A stretch of 64,000 nt of DNA from Coriaria nepalensis (Eukaryota > Streptophyta > Magnoliopsida > Cucurbitales > Coriariaceae), in NCBI GenBank assembly GCA_027186245.1, contig CP114483.1, positions 13,040,220 to 13,104,219 of the forward strand, written 5' to 3'. Both the position numbers and the translations under genes were made by a program. Shown here in pieces: positions 49,135 through 61,312 of the stretch. The notes beneath the pieces were generated by a model. The model ran no database searches. It had not been told where the DNA came from and was given only the letters and a program-made list of their open reading frames with translations. Position 1 is the stretch's first letter. Every line of letters starts with the position of its first letter.

Positions 49135-52100
49135 AAGACAACAATGCATTCCTTTAGCCTTAAAAAGCATGTCATTCAGTCTTTTCATGTCATTAAATTG
49201 TTTGAAAGCACGTCGAACCAATTCTATGTTTGCATTTAAAACCCGACTTTCATGCATAACTTGCAAATGATATATTGAAGAAAACTATGCATTTTTTTAT
49301 CCTTAAAGTCGTATTCTTGCGTCTTTTTTAGCCATTAGATCATTCAATATCACTTCGTACGAAATTCGCAATTTAAACATGACTTTCGTGCATAACTTGC
49401 CGTTGATCGATTCAAGGCAACAACGCATTTGTTTAGCCTTAAAATCATGTCATTGAGTCTCTTGTAGTCATGAAATCATTTTTATTAATCCAAACGAATT
49501 CTATTTTCGCCCTTCAAACATGATTTTCTTACATAACTTGCAATTAATCTATTGAAGACAACAATGCATTCCTTTAGCCTTAAAAAGCATGTCATTCAGT
49601 CTTTTCATCTCATTAAATTGTTTGAAAGCACGTCGAACAAATTCTATGTTTGCATTTAAAACCCGACTTTCATTCATAACTTGCAAATGATATATTGAAG
49701 AAAACTATGCATTTTTTTATCCTTAAATTCGTATTATTGTGTCTCTTTTAGTCATTAAATCATTCAATATCACTTCGTACGAAATTCACAGTTTAAACAT
49801 GACTTTCGTGCATAACTTGCCGTTGATCGATTCAAGGCAACAACGCATTTGTTTAGCCTTAAAATCATGTCATTGAGTCTCTTGTAGTCATGAAATCATT
49901 CTAATTAATCCGAACGAATTCTATTTTCGCCCTTCAAACATGATTTTCTTACATAACTTGCAATTAATCTATTGAAGACAACAATGCATTCCTTTAGCCT
50001 TAAAAAGCATGTCATTCAGTCTTTTCATGTCATTAAATTGTTTGAAAGCACGTCGAACAAATTCTATGTTTGCATTTAAAACCCGACTTTCATGCATAAC
50101 TTGCAAATGATATATTGAAGAAAACTATGCGTTTTTTTATCCTTAAAGTCGTATTCTTGCGTCTCTTTTAGTCATTAAATCATTCTATGTCACTTCGTAC
50201 GAAATTCGCAGTTTAAACATGACTTTCGTGCATAACTTGCCGTTGATCGATTCAAGTCAACAACGCATTTGTTTAGCCTTAAAATCATGTCATTGAGTCT
50301 CTTGTAATCATGAAATCATTTTAATTAATCCGAACGAATTCTATTTTCGCCCTTCAAACATGATTTTCTTACATAACTTGCAATTAATCTATTGAAGACA
50401 ACAATGCATTCCTTTAGCCTTAAAAAGCATGTCATTCTGTCTTTTCATGTCATTAAATTATTAGAAAGCACGTCAAACCAATTCTATGTTTGCATTTAAA
50501 ACCTGACTTTCATGCATAACTTGCAAATGATCTATTGAAGAAAACTATGTATTTTTTTAGCCTTAAAGTCGTATTATTGCGTCTCTTTTGGTCATTAAAT
50601 AATTCAAAATCACTTCGCACGAAATTCGCAGTTTAAACATGACTTTCGTGCATAACTTGTCGTTGATCGATTCAAGGCAACAATGCATTTGTTTCGCCTT
50701 AAAATCATGTCATTGACTCTCTTGTAGTCATGAAATCATTCTAATTAATCCGAACGAATTCTATTTTCGCCCTTCAAACATGATTTTCTTACATAACTTG
50801 CAATTAATCTATTGAAGACAACAATGCATTCCTTTAGCCTTAAAAAGCATGTCATTCAGTCTTTTCATGTCATTAAATTGTTTGAAAGCACGTCGAACCA
50901 ATTCTATGTTTGCATTTAAAACCCGACTTTCATGCATAACTTGCAAATGATATATTGAAGAAAACTATGCATTTTTTTATCCTTAAAGTCGTATTCTTGC
51001 GTCTTTTTTAGCCATTAAATCATTCAATATCACTTCGTACGAAATTCGCAATTTAAACATGACTTTCGTGCATAACTTGCCGTTGATCGATTCAAGCCAA
51101 CAACGCATTTGTTTAGCCTTAAAATCATGTCATTGAGTCTCTTGTAGTCATGAAATCATTTTTATTAATCCAAACGAATTCTATTTTCGCTCTTCAAACA
51201 TGATTTTCTTACATAACTTGCAATTAATCTATTGAAGACAACAATGCATTCCTTTAGCCTTAAAAAGCATGTCATTCAGTCTTTTCATCTCATTAAATTG
51301 TTTGAAAGCACGTCGAACAAATTCTATGTTTGCATTTAAAACCCGACTTTCATTCATAACTTGCAAATGATATATTGAAGAAAACTATGCATTTTTTTAT
51401 CCTTAAATTCGTATTATTGTGTCTCTTTTAGTCATTAAATCATTCAATATCACTTCGTACGAAATTCACAGTTTAAACATGACTTTCGTGCATAACTTGC
51501 CGTTGATCGATTCAAGGCAACAACGCATTTGTTTAGCCTTAAAATCATGTCATTGAGTCTCTTGTAGTCATGAAATCATTCTAATTAATCCGAACGAATT
51601 CTATTTTCGCCCTTCAAACATGATTTTCTTACATAACTTGCAATTAATCTATTGAAGACAACAATGCATTCCTTTAGCCTTAAAAAGCATGTCATTCAGT
51701 CTTTTCATGTCATTAAATTGTTTGAAAGCACGTCGAACAAATTCTATGTTTGCATTTAAAACCCGACTTTCATGCATAACTTGCAAATGATATATTGAAG
51801 AAAACTATGCGTTTTTTTATCCTTAAAGTCGTATTCTTGCGTCTCTTTTAGTCATTAAATCATTCTGTCACTTCGTACGAAATTCGCAGTTTAAACATGA
51901 CTTTCGTGCATAACTTGCCGTTGATCGATTCAAGTCAACAACGCATTTGTTTAGCCTTAAAATCATGTCATTGACTCTCTTGTAGTCATGAAATCATTTT
52001 TATTAATCCGAACGAATTCTATTTTTGCCCTTCAAACATGATTTTCTTACATAACTTGCAATTAATCTATTGAAGACAACAATGCATTCCTTTAGCCTTA

Positions 52101-54172
52101 AAAAGCATGTCATTCAGTCTTTTCATGTCATTAAAGTGTTAGAAAGCACGTCGAACCAATTCTATATTTGCATTTAAAACACGACTTTCATGCATAACTT
52201 GCAAATGATCTATTGAAGAAACCTATGCATTTTTTTAGCCTTAAAGTCGTATTCTTGCGTCTCTTTTAGTCATTAAATCATTCAATATCACTTCGTACGA
52301 AATTCGCAGTTTAAACATGACTTTTGTGCATAACTTGCCGTTGATCGATTCAAGGCAACAACGCATTTGTTTAGCCTTAAAATCATGTCATTGAGTCTCT
52401 TGTAGTAATGAAATCATTTTTATTAATCCGAACGAATTCTATTTTCGCCCTTCAAACCTGATTTTCTTACATAACTTGCAATTAATCTATTGAAGACAAC
52501 AATGCATTCCTTTAGCCTTAAAAAGCATGTCATTCAGTCTTTTCATGTCATTAAATTGTTAGAAAGCACGTCGAACCAATTCTATGTTTGCATTTAAAAC
52601 ACGACTTTCATGCATAACTTGCAAATGATCTATTGAAGAAAACTATGCATTTTTTTAGCCTTAAAGTCGTATTCTTGTGTCTCTTTTAGTCATTAAATCA
52701 TTCAATATCACTTCGTACGAAATTCGCAGGTTAAACATGACTTTCGTGCATAACTTGCCGTTGATCGATTCAAGGCAACAACGCATTTGTTTAGTGTTAA
52801 AATCATGTCATTGAGTCTCTTGTAGTCAAGAAATCGTTTTAATTAATCCGAATGAATTCTATTTTCGCCCTTCAAACATGATTTTCTTACATAACTTGCA
52901 ATTAATCTATTGAAGACAACAATGCATTCCTTTAGCCTTAAAAAGCATGTCATTCAGTCTTTTCATGTCATTAAATTGTTTGAAAGCACGTCGAACCAAT
53001 TCTATGTTTGCATTTAAAACCCGACTTTCATGCATAACTTGCAAATGATATATTGAAGAAAACTATGCATTTTTTTATCCTTAAAGTCGTATTATTGCGT
53101 CTCATTTGCTCATTAAGTCATTCAAAATCACTTCATACGAAATTCGCACTTTAAACATGACTTTCGTGCATAACTTGCCGTTGATCGATTCAAGGCAACA
53201 ACGCATTTGTTTAGCCTTAAAATCATGTCATTGAGTCTCTTGTAGTCATGAAATCATTCTAATTAATCCGAATGAATTCAATTTTCGCCCTTCAAACATG
53301 ATTTTCTTACATAACTTGCAATTAATCTATTGAAGATAACAATGCATTCCTTTAGCCTTAAAAAGCATGTCATTCAGTCTTTTCATGTCATTAAATTGTT
53401 TGAAAGCACGTCGAACAAATTCTATGTTTGCATTTGAAACCCGACTTTCATGCATAACTTGCAAATGATATATTGAAGAAAACTATGCATTTTTTTATCC
53501 TTAAAGTCGTATTATTGCGTCTCATTTGCTCATTAAGTCATTCAAAATCACTTCATACGAAATTCGCACTTTAAACATGACTTTCGTGCATAACTTGCCG
53601 TTGATCGATTCAAGGCAACAACGCATTTGTTTAGCCTTAAAATCATGTCATTGAGTCTCTTGTAGTCATGAAATCATGCTAATTAATCCGAATGAATTCA
53701 ATTTTCGCCCTTCAAACATGATTTTCTTACATAACTTGCAATTAATCTATTGAAGATAACAATGCATTCCTTTAGCCTTAAAAAGCATGTCTTTCAGTCT
53801 TTTCATGTCATTAAATTGTTAGAAAGCACGTCGAACCAATTCTATGTATGCATTTAAAACACGACTTTCATGCATAACTTGCAAATGATCTATTGAAGAA
53901 AACTATGCATTTTTTTAGCCTTAAAGTCGTATTCTTGCGTCTCTTTTAGTCATTAAATCATTCAATATCACTTCGTACGAAATTCGCAGTTTAAACATGA
54001 CTTTCGTGCATAACTTGCCGTTGATCGATTCAAAGCAACAACGCATTTGTTTAGCCTTAAAATCATGTCATTGAGTCTCTTGTAATCATGAAATCATTTT
54101 AATTAATCCGAACGAATTCTATTTTCGCCCTTCAAACCTGATTTTCTTACATAACTTGCAATTAATCTATTG
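49135..54172 (+). repeat. Twelve-monomer HOR, second copy (5038 bp)
   Basis: A near-perfect repeat of 44097-49134. Differences I found are CATTCTGTC near 50434 against CATTCAGTC, and AAAGCATGTC near 52945 against AAAGCGTGTC. The last 65 bases or so also differ: GAATTCTAT with CAAACCTGATT replaces GAAATCTAT with CAAACATGATT. That ending belongs to the next rearrangement, which jumps back 1680 bp. Confidence 0.93.
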
Positions 54173-54592
54173 AAGACAACAATGCATTCCTTTAGCCTTA
54201 AAAAGCATGTCATTCAGTCTTTTCATGTCATTAAATTGTTAGAAAGCACGTCGAACCAATTCTATGTTTGCATTTAAAACACGACTTTCATGCATAACTT
54301 GCAAATGATCTATTGAAGAAAACTATGCATTTTTTTAGCCTTAAAGTCGTATTCTTGTGTCTCTTTTAGTCATTAAATCATTCAATATCACTTCGTACGA
54401 AATTCGCAGGTTAAACATGACTTTCGTGCATAACTTGCCGTTGATCGATTCAAGGCAACAACGCATTTGTTTAGTGTTAAAATCATGTCATTGAGTCTCT
54501 TGTAGTCAAGAAATCGTTTTAATTAATCCGAATGAATTCTATTTTCGCCCTTCAAACATGATTTTCTTACATAACTTGCAATTAATCTATTG
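54113..54592 (+). repeat. Short 1680-bp-offset repeat after the twelve-monomer block
   Basis: From about 54113 the sequence repeats 52433-52912: CAAACCTGATT, then a monomer at 54173 with TTGTTAGAAAG, TTGTGTCTC, GCAGGTTAAAC, TTAGTGTTAAA and GTCAAGAAATCG. After 54593 it departs again, since a monomer with CTATGTATGC follows instead of the expected ACCCGAC type. It is a third copy of one monomer, left by an unequal exchange. Confidence 0.85.
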
Positions 54593-57500
54593 AAGACAAC
54601 AATGCATTCCTTTAGCCTTAAAAAGCATGTCATTCAGTCTTTTCATGTCATTAAATTGTTAGAAAGCACGTCGAACCAATTCTATGTATGCATTTAAAAC
54701 ACGACTTTCATGCATAACTTGCAAATGATCTATTGAAGAAAACTATGCATTTTTTTAGCCTTAAAGTCGTATTCTTGCGTCTCTTTTAGTCATTAAATCA
54801 TTCAATATCACTTCGTACGAAATTCGCAGTTTAAACATGACTTTCGTGCATAACTTGCCGTTGATCGATTCAAGGCAACAACGCATTTGTTTAGCCTTAA
54901 AATCATGTCATTGAGTCTCTTGTAGTCATGAAATCATTTTTATTAATCCGAACGAATTCTATTTTCGCCCTTCAAACATGATTTTCTTACATAACTTGCA
55001 ATTAATCTATTGAAGACAACAATGCACTCCTTTAGCCTTAAAAACCATGTCATTCAGTCTTTTCATGTCATTAAAGTGTTTGAAAGCACGTCGAACCAAT
55101 TCTATGTTTGCATTTAAAACACGACTTTCATGCATAACTTGCAAATGATCTATTGAAGAAAACTATGCATTTTTTTAGCCTTAAAGTCGTATTCTTGCGT
55201 CTCTTTTAGTCATTAAATCATTCAATATCACTTCGTACGAAATTCGCAGTTTAAACATGACTTTCGTGCATAACTTGCCGTTGATCGATTCAAGGCAACA
55301 ACGCATTTGTTTAGCCTTAAAATCATGTCATTGAGTCTCTTGTAATCATGAAATCATTTTAATTAATCCGAACGAAATCTATTTTCGCCCTTCAAACATG
55401 ATTTTCTTACATAACTTGCAATTAATCTATTGAAGACAACAATGCATTCCTTTAGCCTTAAAAAGCATGTCATTCAGTCTTTTCATGTCATTAAATTGTT
55501 TGAAAGCACGTCGAACCAATTCTATGTTTGCATTTAAAACACGACTTTCATGCATAACTTGCAAATGATCTATTGAAGAAAACTGTGCATTTTTTTAGCC
55601 TTAAAGTCGTATTCTTGCGTCTCTTTTAGTCATTAAATCATTCAAAATCACTTCATACGAAATTCGCACTTTAAACATGACTTTCGTGCATAACTTGCCG
55701 TTGATCGATTCAAGGCAACAACGCATTTGTTTAGCCTTAAAATCATGTCATTGAGTCTCTTGTAGTCATGAAATCATTCTAATTAATCCGAACGAATTCA
55801 ATTTTCGCCCTTCAAACATGATTTTCTTACATAACTTGCAATTAATCTATTGAAGACAACAATGCATTCCTTTAGCCTTAAAAAGCATGTCATTCAGTCT
55901 TTTCATGTCATTAAATTGTTAGAAAGCACGTCGAACCAATTCTATGTTTGCATTTAAAACACGACTTTCATGCATAACTTGCAAATGATCTATTGAAGAA
56001 AACTATGCATTTTTTTAGCCTTAAAGTCGTATTATTGCGTCTCTTTTGGTCATTAAATCATTCAAAATCACTTCGTACGAAATTCGCAGTTTAAACATGA
56101 CTTTCGTGCATAACTTGCCGTTGATCGATTCAAGGCAACAACGCATTTGTTTAGCCTTAAAATCATGTCATTGAGTCTCTTGTAGTCATGAAATCATTCT
56201 AATTAATCCGAACGAATTCTATTTTCGCCCTTCAAACATGATTTTCTTACATAACTTGCAATTAATCTATTGAAGACAACAATGCATTCCTTTAGCCTTA
56301 AAAAGCATGTCATTCAGTCTTTTCATGTCATTAAATTGTTTGAAAGCACGTCGAACCAATTCTATGTTTGCATTTAAAACCCGACTTTCATGCATAACTT
56401 GCAAATGATATATTGAAGAAAACTATGCATTTTTTTATCCTTAAAGTCGTATTATTGCGTCTCATTTGCTCATTAAGTCATTCAAAATCACTTCATACGA
56501 AATTCGCACTTTAAACATGACTTTCGTGCATAACTTGCCGTTGATCGATTCAAGGCAACAACGCATTTGTTTAGCCTTAAAATCATGTCATTGAGTCTCT
56601 TGTAGTCATGAAATCATTCTAATTAATCCGAATGAATTCAATTTTCGCCCTTCAAACATGATTTTCTTACATAACTTGCAATTAATCTATTGAAGATAAC
56701 AATGCATTCCTTTAGCCTTAAAAAGCATGTCATTCAGTCTTTTCATGTCATTAAATTGTTTGAAAGCACGTCGAACAAATTCTATGTTTGCATTTAAAAC
56801 CCGACTTTCATGCATAACTTGCAAATGATATATTGAAGAAAACTATGCATTTTTTTATCCTTAAAGTCGTATTATTGCGTCTCATTTGCTCATTAAGTCA
56901 TTCAAAATCACTTCATACGAAATTCGCACTTTAAACATGACTTTCGTGCATAACTTGCCGTTGATCGATTCAAGGCAACAACGCATTTGTTTAGCCTTAA
57001 AATCATGTCATTGAGTCTCTTGTAGTCATGAAATCATGCTAATTAATCCGAATGAATTCAATTTTCGCCCTTCAAACATGATTTTCTTACATAACTTGCA
57101 ATTAATCTATTGAAGATAACAATGCATTCCTTTAGCCTTAAAAAGCATGTCATTCAGTCTTTTCATGTCATTAAATTGTTAGAAAGCACGTCGAACCAAT
57201 TCTATGTATGCATTTAAAACACGACTTTCATGCATAACTTGCAAATGATCTATTGAAGAAAACTATGCATTTTTTTAGCCTTAAAGTCGTATTCTTGCGT
57301 CTCTTTTAGTCATTAAATCATTCAATATCACTTCGTACGAAATTCGCAGTTTAAACATGACTTTCGTGCATAACTTGCCGTTGATCGATTCAAAGCAACA
57401 ACGCATTTGTTTAGCCTTAAAATCATGTCATTGAGTCTCTTGTAATCATGAAATCATTTTAATTAATCCGAACGAAATCTATTTTCGCCCTTCAAACATG

Positions 57501-57952
57501 ATTTTCTTACATAACTTGCAATTAATCTATTGAAGACAACAATGCATTCCTTTAGCCTTAAAAAGCATGTCATTCAGTCTTTTCATGTCATTAAATTGTT
57601 TGAAAGCACGTCAAACCAATTCTATGTTTGCATTTAAAACACGACTTTCATGCATAACTTGCAAATGATCTATTGAAGAAAACTATGCATTTTTTTAGCC
57701 TTAAAGTCGTATTCTTGCGTCTCTTTTAGTCATTAAATCATTCAAAATCACTTCATACGAAATTCGCACTTTAAACATGACTTTCGTGCATAACTTGCCG
57801 TTGATCGAGTCAAGGCAACAACGCATTTGTTTAGCCTTAAAATCATGTCATTGAGTCTCTTGTAGTCATGAAATCATTCTAATTAATCCGAATGAATTCA
57901 ATTTTCGCCCTTCAAACATGATTTTCTTACATAACTTGCAATTAATCTATTG
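54593..57952 (+). repeat. Eight-monomer HOR, first copy (3360 bp)
   Basis: Monomers at 54593 (CTATGTATGC), 55013 (GCACTCC with AAAACCATGTC), 55433 (AACTGTGCAT), 55853 (CTTTTGGTC), 56273 and 56693 (CTCATTTGCTC, AAGTCATTC), 57113 (CAAAGCAAC) and 57533. The first four recur at 57953, 58373, 58793 and 59213, a period of exactly 3360 bp. Confidence 0.87.
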
Positions 57953-60900
57953 AAGATAACAATGCATTCCTTTAGCCTTAAAAAGCATGTCATTCAGTCT
58001 TTTCATGTCATTAAATTTTTAGAAAGCACGTCGAACCAATTCTATGTATGCATTTAAAACACGACTTTCATGCATAACTTGCAAATGATCTATTGAAGAA
58101 AACTATGCATTTTTTTAGCCTTAAAGTCGTATTCTTGCGTCTCTTTTAGTCATTAAATCATTCAATATCACTTCGTACGAAATTCGCAGTTTAAACATGA
58201 CTTTCGTGCATAACTTGCCGTTGATCGATTCAAGGCAACAACGCATTTGTTTAGCCTTAAAATCATGTCATTGAGTCTCTTGTAGTCATGAAATCATTTT
58301 TATTAATCCGAACGAATTCTATTTTCGCCCTTCAAACATGATTTTCTTACATAACTTGCAATTAATCTATTGAAGACAACAATGCACTCCTTTAGCCTTA
58401 AAAACCATGTCATTCAGTCTTTTCATGTCATTAAAGTGTTTGAAAGCACGTCGAACCAATTCTATGTTTGCATTTAAAACACGACTTTCATGCATAACTT
58501 GCAAATGATCTATTGAAGAAAACTATGCATTTTTTTAGCCTTAAAGTCGTATTCTTGCGTCTCTTTTAGTCATTAAATCATTCAATATCACTTCGTACGA
58601 AATTCGCAGTTTAAACATGACTTTCGTGCATAACTTGCCGTTGATCGATTCAAGGCAACAACGCATTTGTTTAGCCTTAAAATCATGTCATTGAGTCTCT
58701 TGTAATCATGAAATCATTTTAATTAATCCGAACGAAATCTATTTTCGCCCTTCAAACATGATTTTCTTACATAACTTGCAATTAATCTATTGAAGACAAC
58801 AATGCATTCCTTTAGCCTTAAAAAGCATGTCATTCAGTCTTTTCATGTCATTAAATTGTTTGAAAGCACGTCGAACCAATTCTATGTTTGCATTTAAAAC
58901 ACGACTTTCATGCATAACTTGCAAATGATCTATTGAAGAAAACTGTGCATTTTTTTAGCCTTAAAGTCGTATTCTTGCGTCTCTTTTAGTCATTAAATCA
59001 TTCAAAATCACTTCATACGAAATTCGCACTTTAAACATGACTTTCGTGCATAACTTGCCGTTGATCGATTCAAGGCAACAACGCATTTGTTTAGCCTTAA
59101 AATCATGTCATTGAGTCTCTTGTAGTCATGAAATCATTCTAATTAATCCGAACGAATTCAATTTTCGCCCTTCAAACATGATTTTCTTACATAACTTGCA
59201 ATTAATCTATTGAAGACAACAATGCATTCCTTTAGCCTTAAAAAGCATGTCATTCAGTCTTTTCATGTCATTAAATTGTTAGAAAGCACGTCGAACCAAT
59301 TCTATGTTTGCATTTAAAACACGACTTTCATGCATAACTTGCAAATGATCTATTGAAGAAAACTATGCATTTTTTTAGCCTTAAAGTCGTATTATTGCGT
59401 CTCTTTTGGTCATTAAATCATTCAAAATCACTTCGTACGAAATTCGCAGTTTAAACATGACTTTCGTGCATAACTTGCCGTTGATCGATTCAAGGCAACA
59501 ACGCATTTGTTTAGCCTTAAAATCATGTCATTGAGTCTCTTGTAGTCATGAAATCATTCTAATTAATCCGAACGAATTCTATTTTCGCCCTTCAAACATG
59601 ATTTTCTTACATAACTTGCAATTAATCTATTGAAGACAACAATGCATTCCTTTAGCCTTAAAAAGCATGTCATTCAGTCTTTTCATGTCATTAAATTATT
59701 AGAAAGCACGTCGAACCAATTCTATGTTTGCATTTAAAACTTGACTTTCATGCATAACTTGCAAATGATCTATTGAAGAAAACTATGTATTTTTTTAGCC
59801 TTAAAGTCGTATTATTGCGTCTCTTTTGGTCATTAAATCATTCAAAATCACTTCGTACGAAATTCGCAGTTTAAACATGACTTTCGTGCATAACTTGTCG
59901 TTGATCGATTCAAGGCAACAATGCATTTGTTTCGCCTTAAAATCATGTCATTGACTCTCTTGTAGTCATGAAATCATTCTAATTAATCCGAACGAATTCT
60001 ATTTTCGCCCTTCAAACATGATTTTCTTACATAACTTGCAATTAATCTATTGAAGACAACAATGCATTCCTTTAGCCTTAAAAAGCATGTCATTCAGTCT
60101 TTTCATGTCATTAAATTGTTTGAAAGCACGTCGAACCAATTCTATGTTTGCATTTAAAACCCGACTTTCATGCATAACTTGCAAATGATATATTGAAGAA
60201 AACTATGCATTTTTTTATCCTTAAAGTCGTATTATTGCGTCTCATTTGCTCATTAAGTCATTCAAAATCACTTCATACGAAATTCGCACTTTAAACATGA
60301 CTTTCGTGCATAACTTGCCGTTGATCGATTCAAGGCAACAACGCATTTGTTTAGCCTTAAAATCATGTCATTGAGTCTCTTGTAGTCATGAAATCATTCT
60401 AATTAATCCGAATGAATTCAATTTTCGCCCTTCAAACATGATTTTCTTACATAACTTGCAATTAATCTATTGAAGATAACAATGCATTCCTTTAGCCTTA
60501 AAAAGCATGTCATTCAGTCTTTTCATGTCATTAAATTGTTTGAAAGCACGTCGAACAAATTCTATGTTTGCATTTAAAACCCGACTTTCATGCATAACTT
60601 GCAAATGATATATTGAAGAAAACTATGCGTTTTTTTATCCTTAAAGTCGTATTCTTGCGTCTCATTTGCTCATTAAGTCATTCAAAATCACTTCATACGA
60701 AATTCGCACTTTAAACATGACTTTCGTGCATAACTTGCCGTTGATCGATTCAAGGCAACAACGCATTTGTTTAGCCTTATAATCATGTCATTGAGTCTCT
60801 TGTGGTCATGAAATCATGCTAATTAATCCGAATGAATTCAATTTTCGCCCTTCAAACATGATTTTCTTACATAACTTGCAATTAATTTATTGAAGACAAC

Positions 60901-61312
60901 AATGCATTCCTTTAGCCTTAAAAAGCATGTCATTCAGTCTTTTCATGTCATTAAAGTGTTAGAAAGCACGTCGAACCAATTCTATGTATGCATTTATAAC
61001 ACGACTTTCATGCATAACTTGCAAATGATCTATTGAAGAAAACTATGCATTTTTTTAGCCTTAAAGTCGTATTCTTGCATCTCTTTGAGTCATTAAATCA
61101 TTCAAAATCACTTCGTACGAAATTCGCACTTTAAACATGACTTTCGTGCATAACTTGCCGTTGATCGATTCAAGGCAACAACGCATTTGTTTCGCCTTAA
61201 AATCATGTCATTGACTCTCTTGTAGTCATGAAATCATTCTAATTAATCCGAACGAATTCTATTTTCGCCCTTCAAACATGATTTTCTTACATAACTTGCA
61301 ATTAATCTATTG
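57953..61312 (+). repeat. Eight-monomer HOR, second copy with an inserted W monomer
   Basis: Monomers at 57953, 58373, 58793 and 59213 match the first four of the previous copy. A W monomer (AATTATTAGAAAG, ACTTGAC, TTGTCGTTGATC, TTGACTCTC) is inserted at 59633. The CTCATTTGCTC pair follows at 60053 and 60473. The monomer at 60893 mixes CTATGTATGC with CTCTTTGAGTC and a W-like subunit C, so the copy ends in a chimera. Confidence 0.83.
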
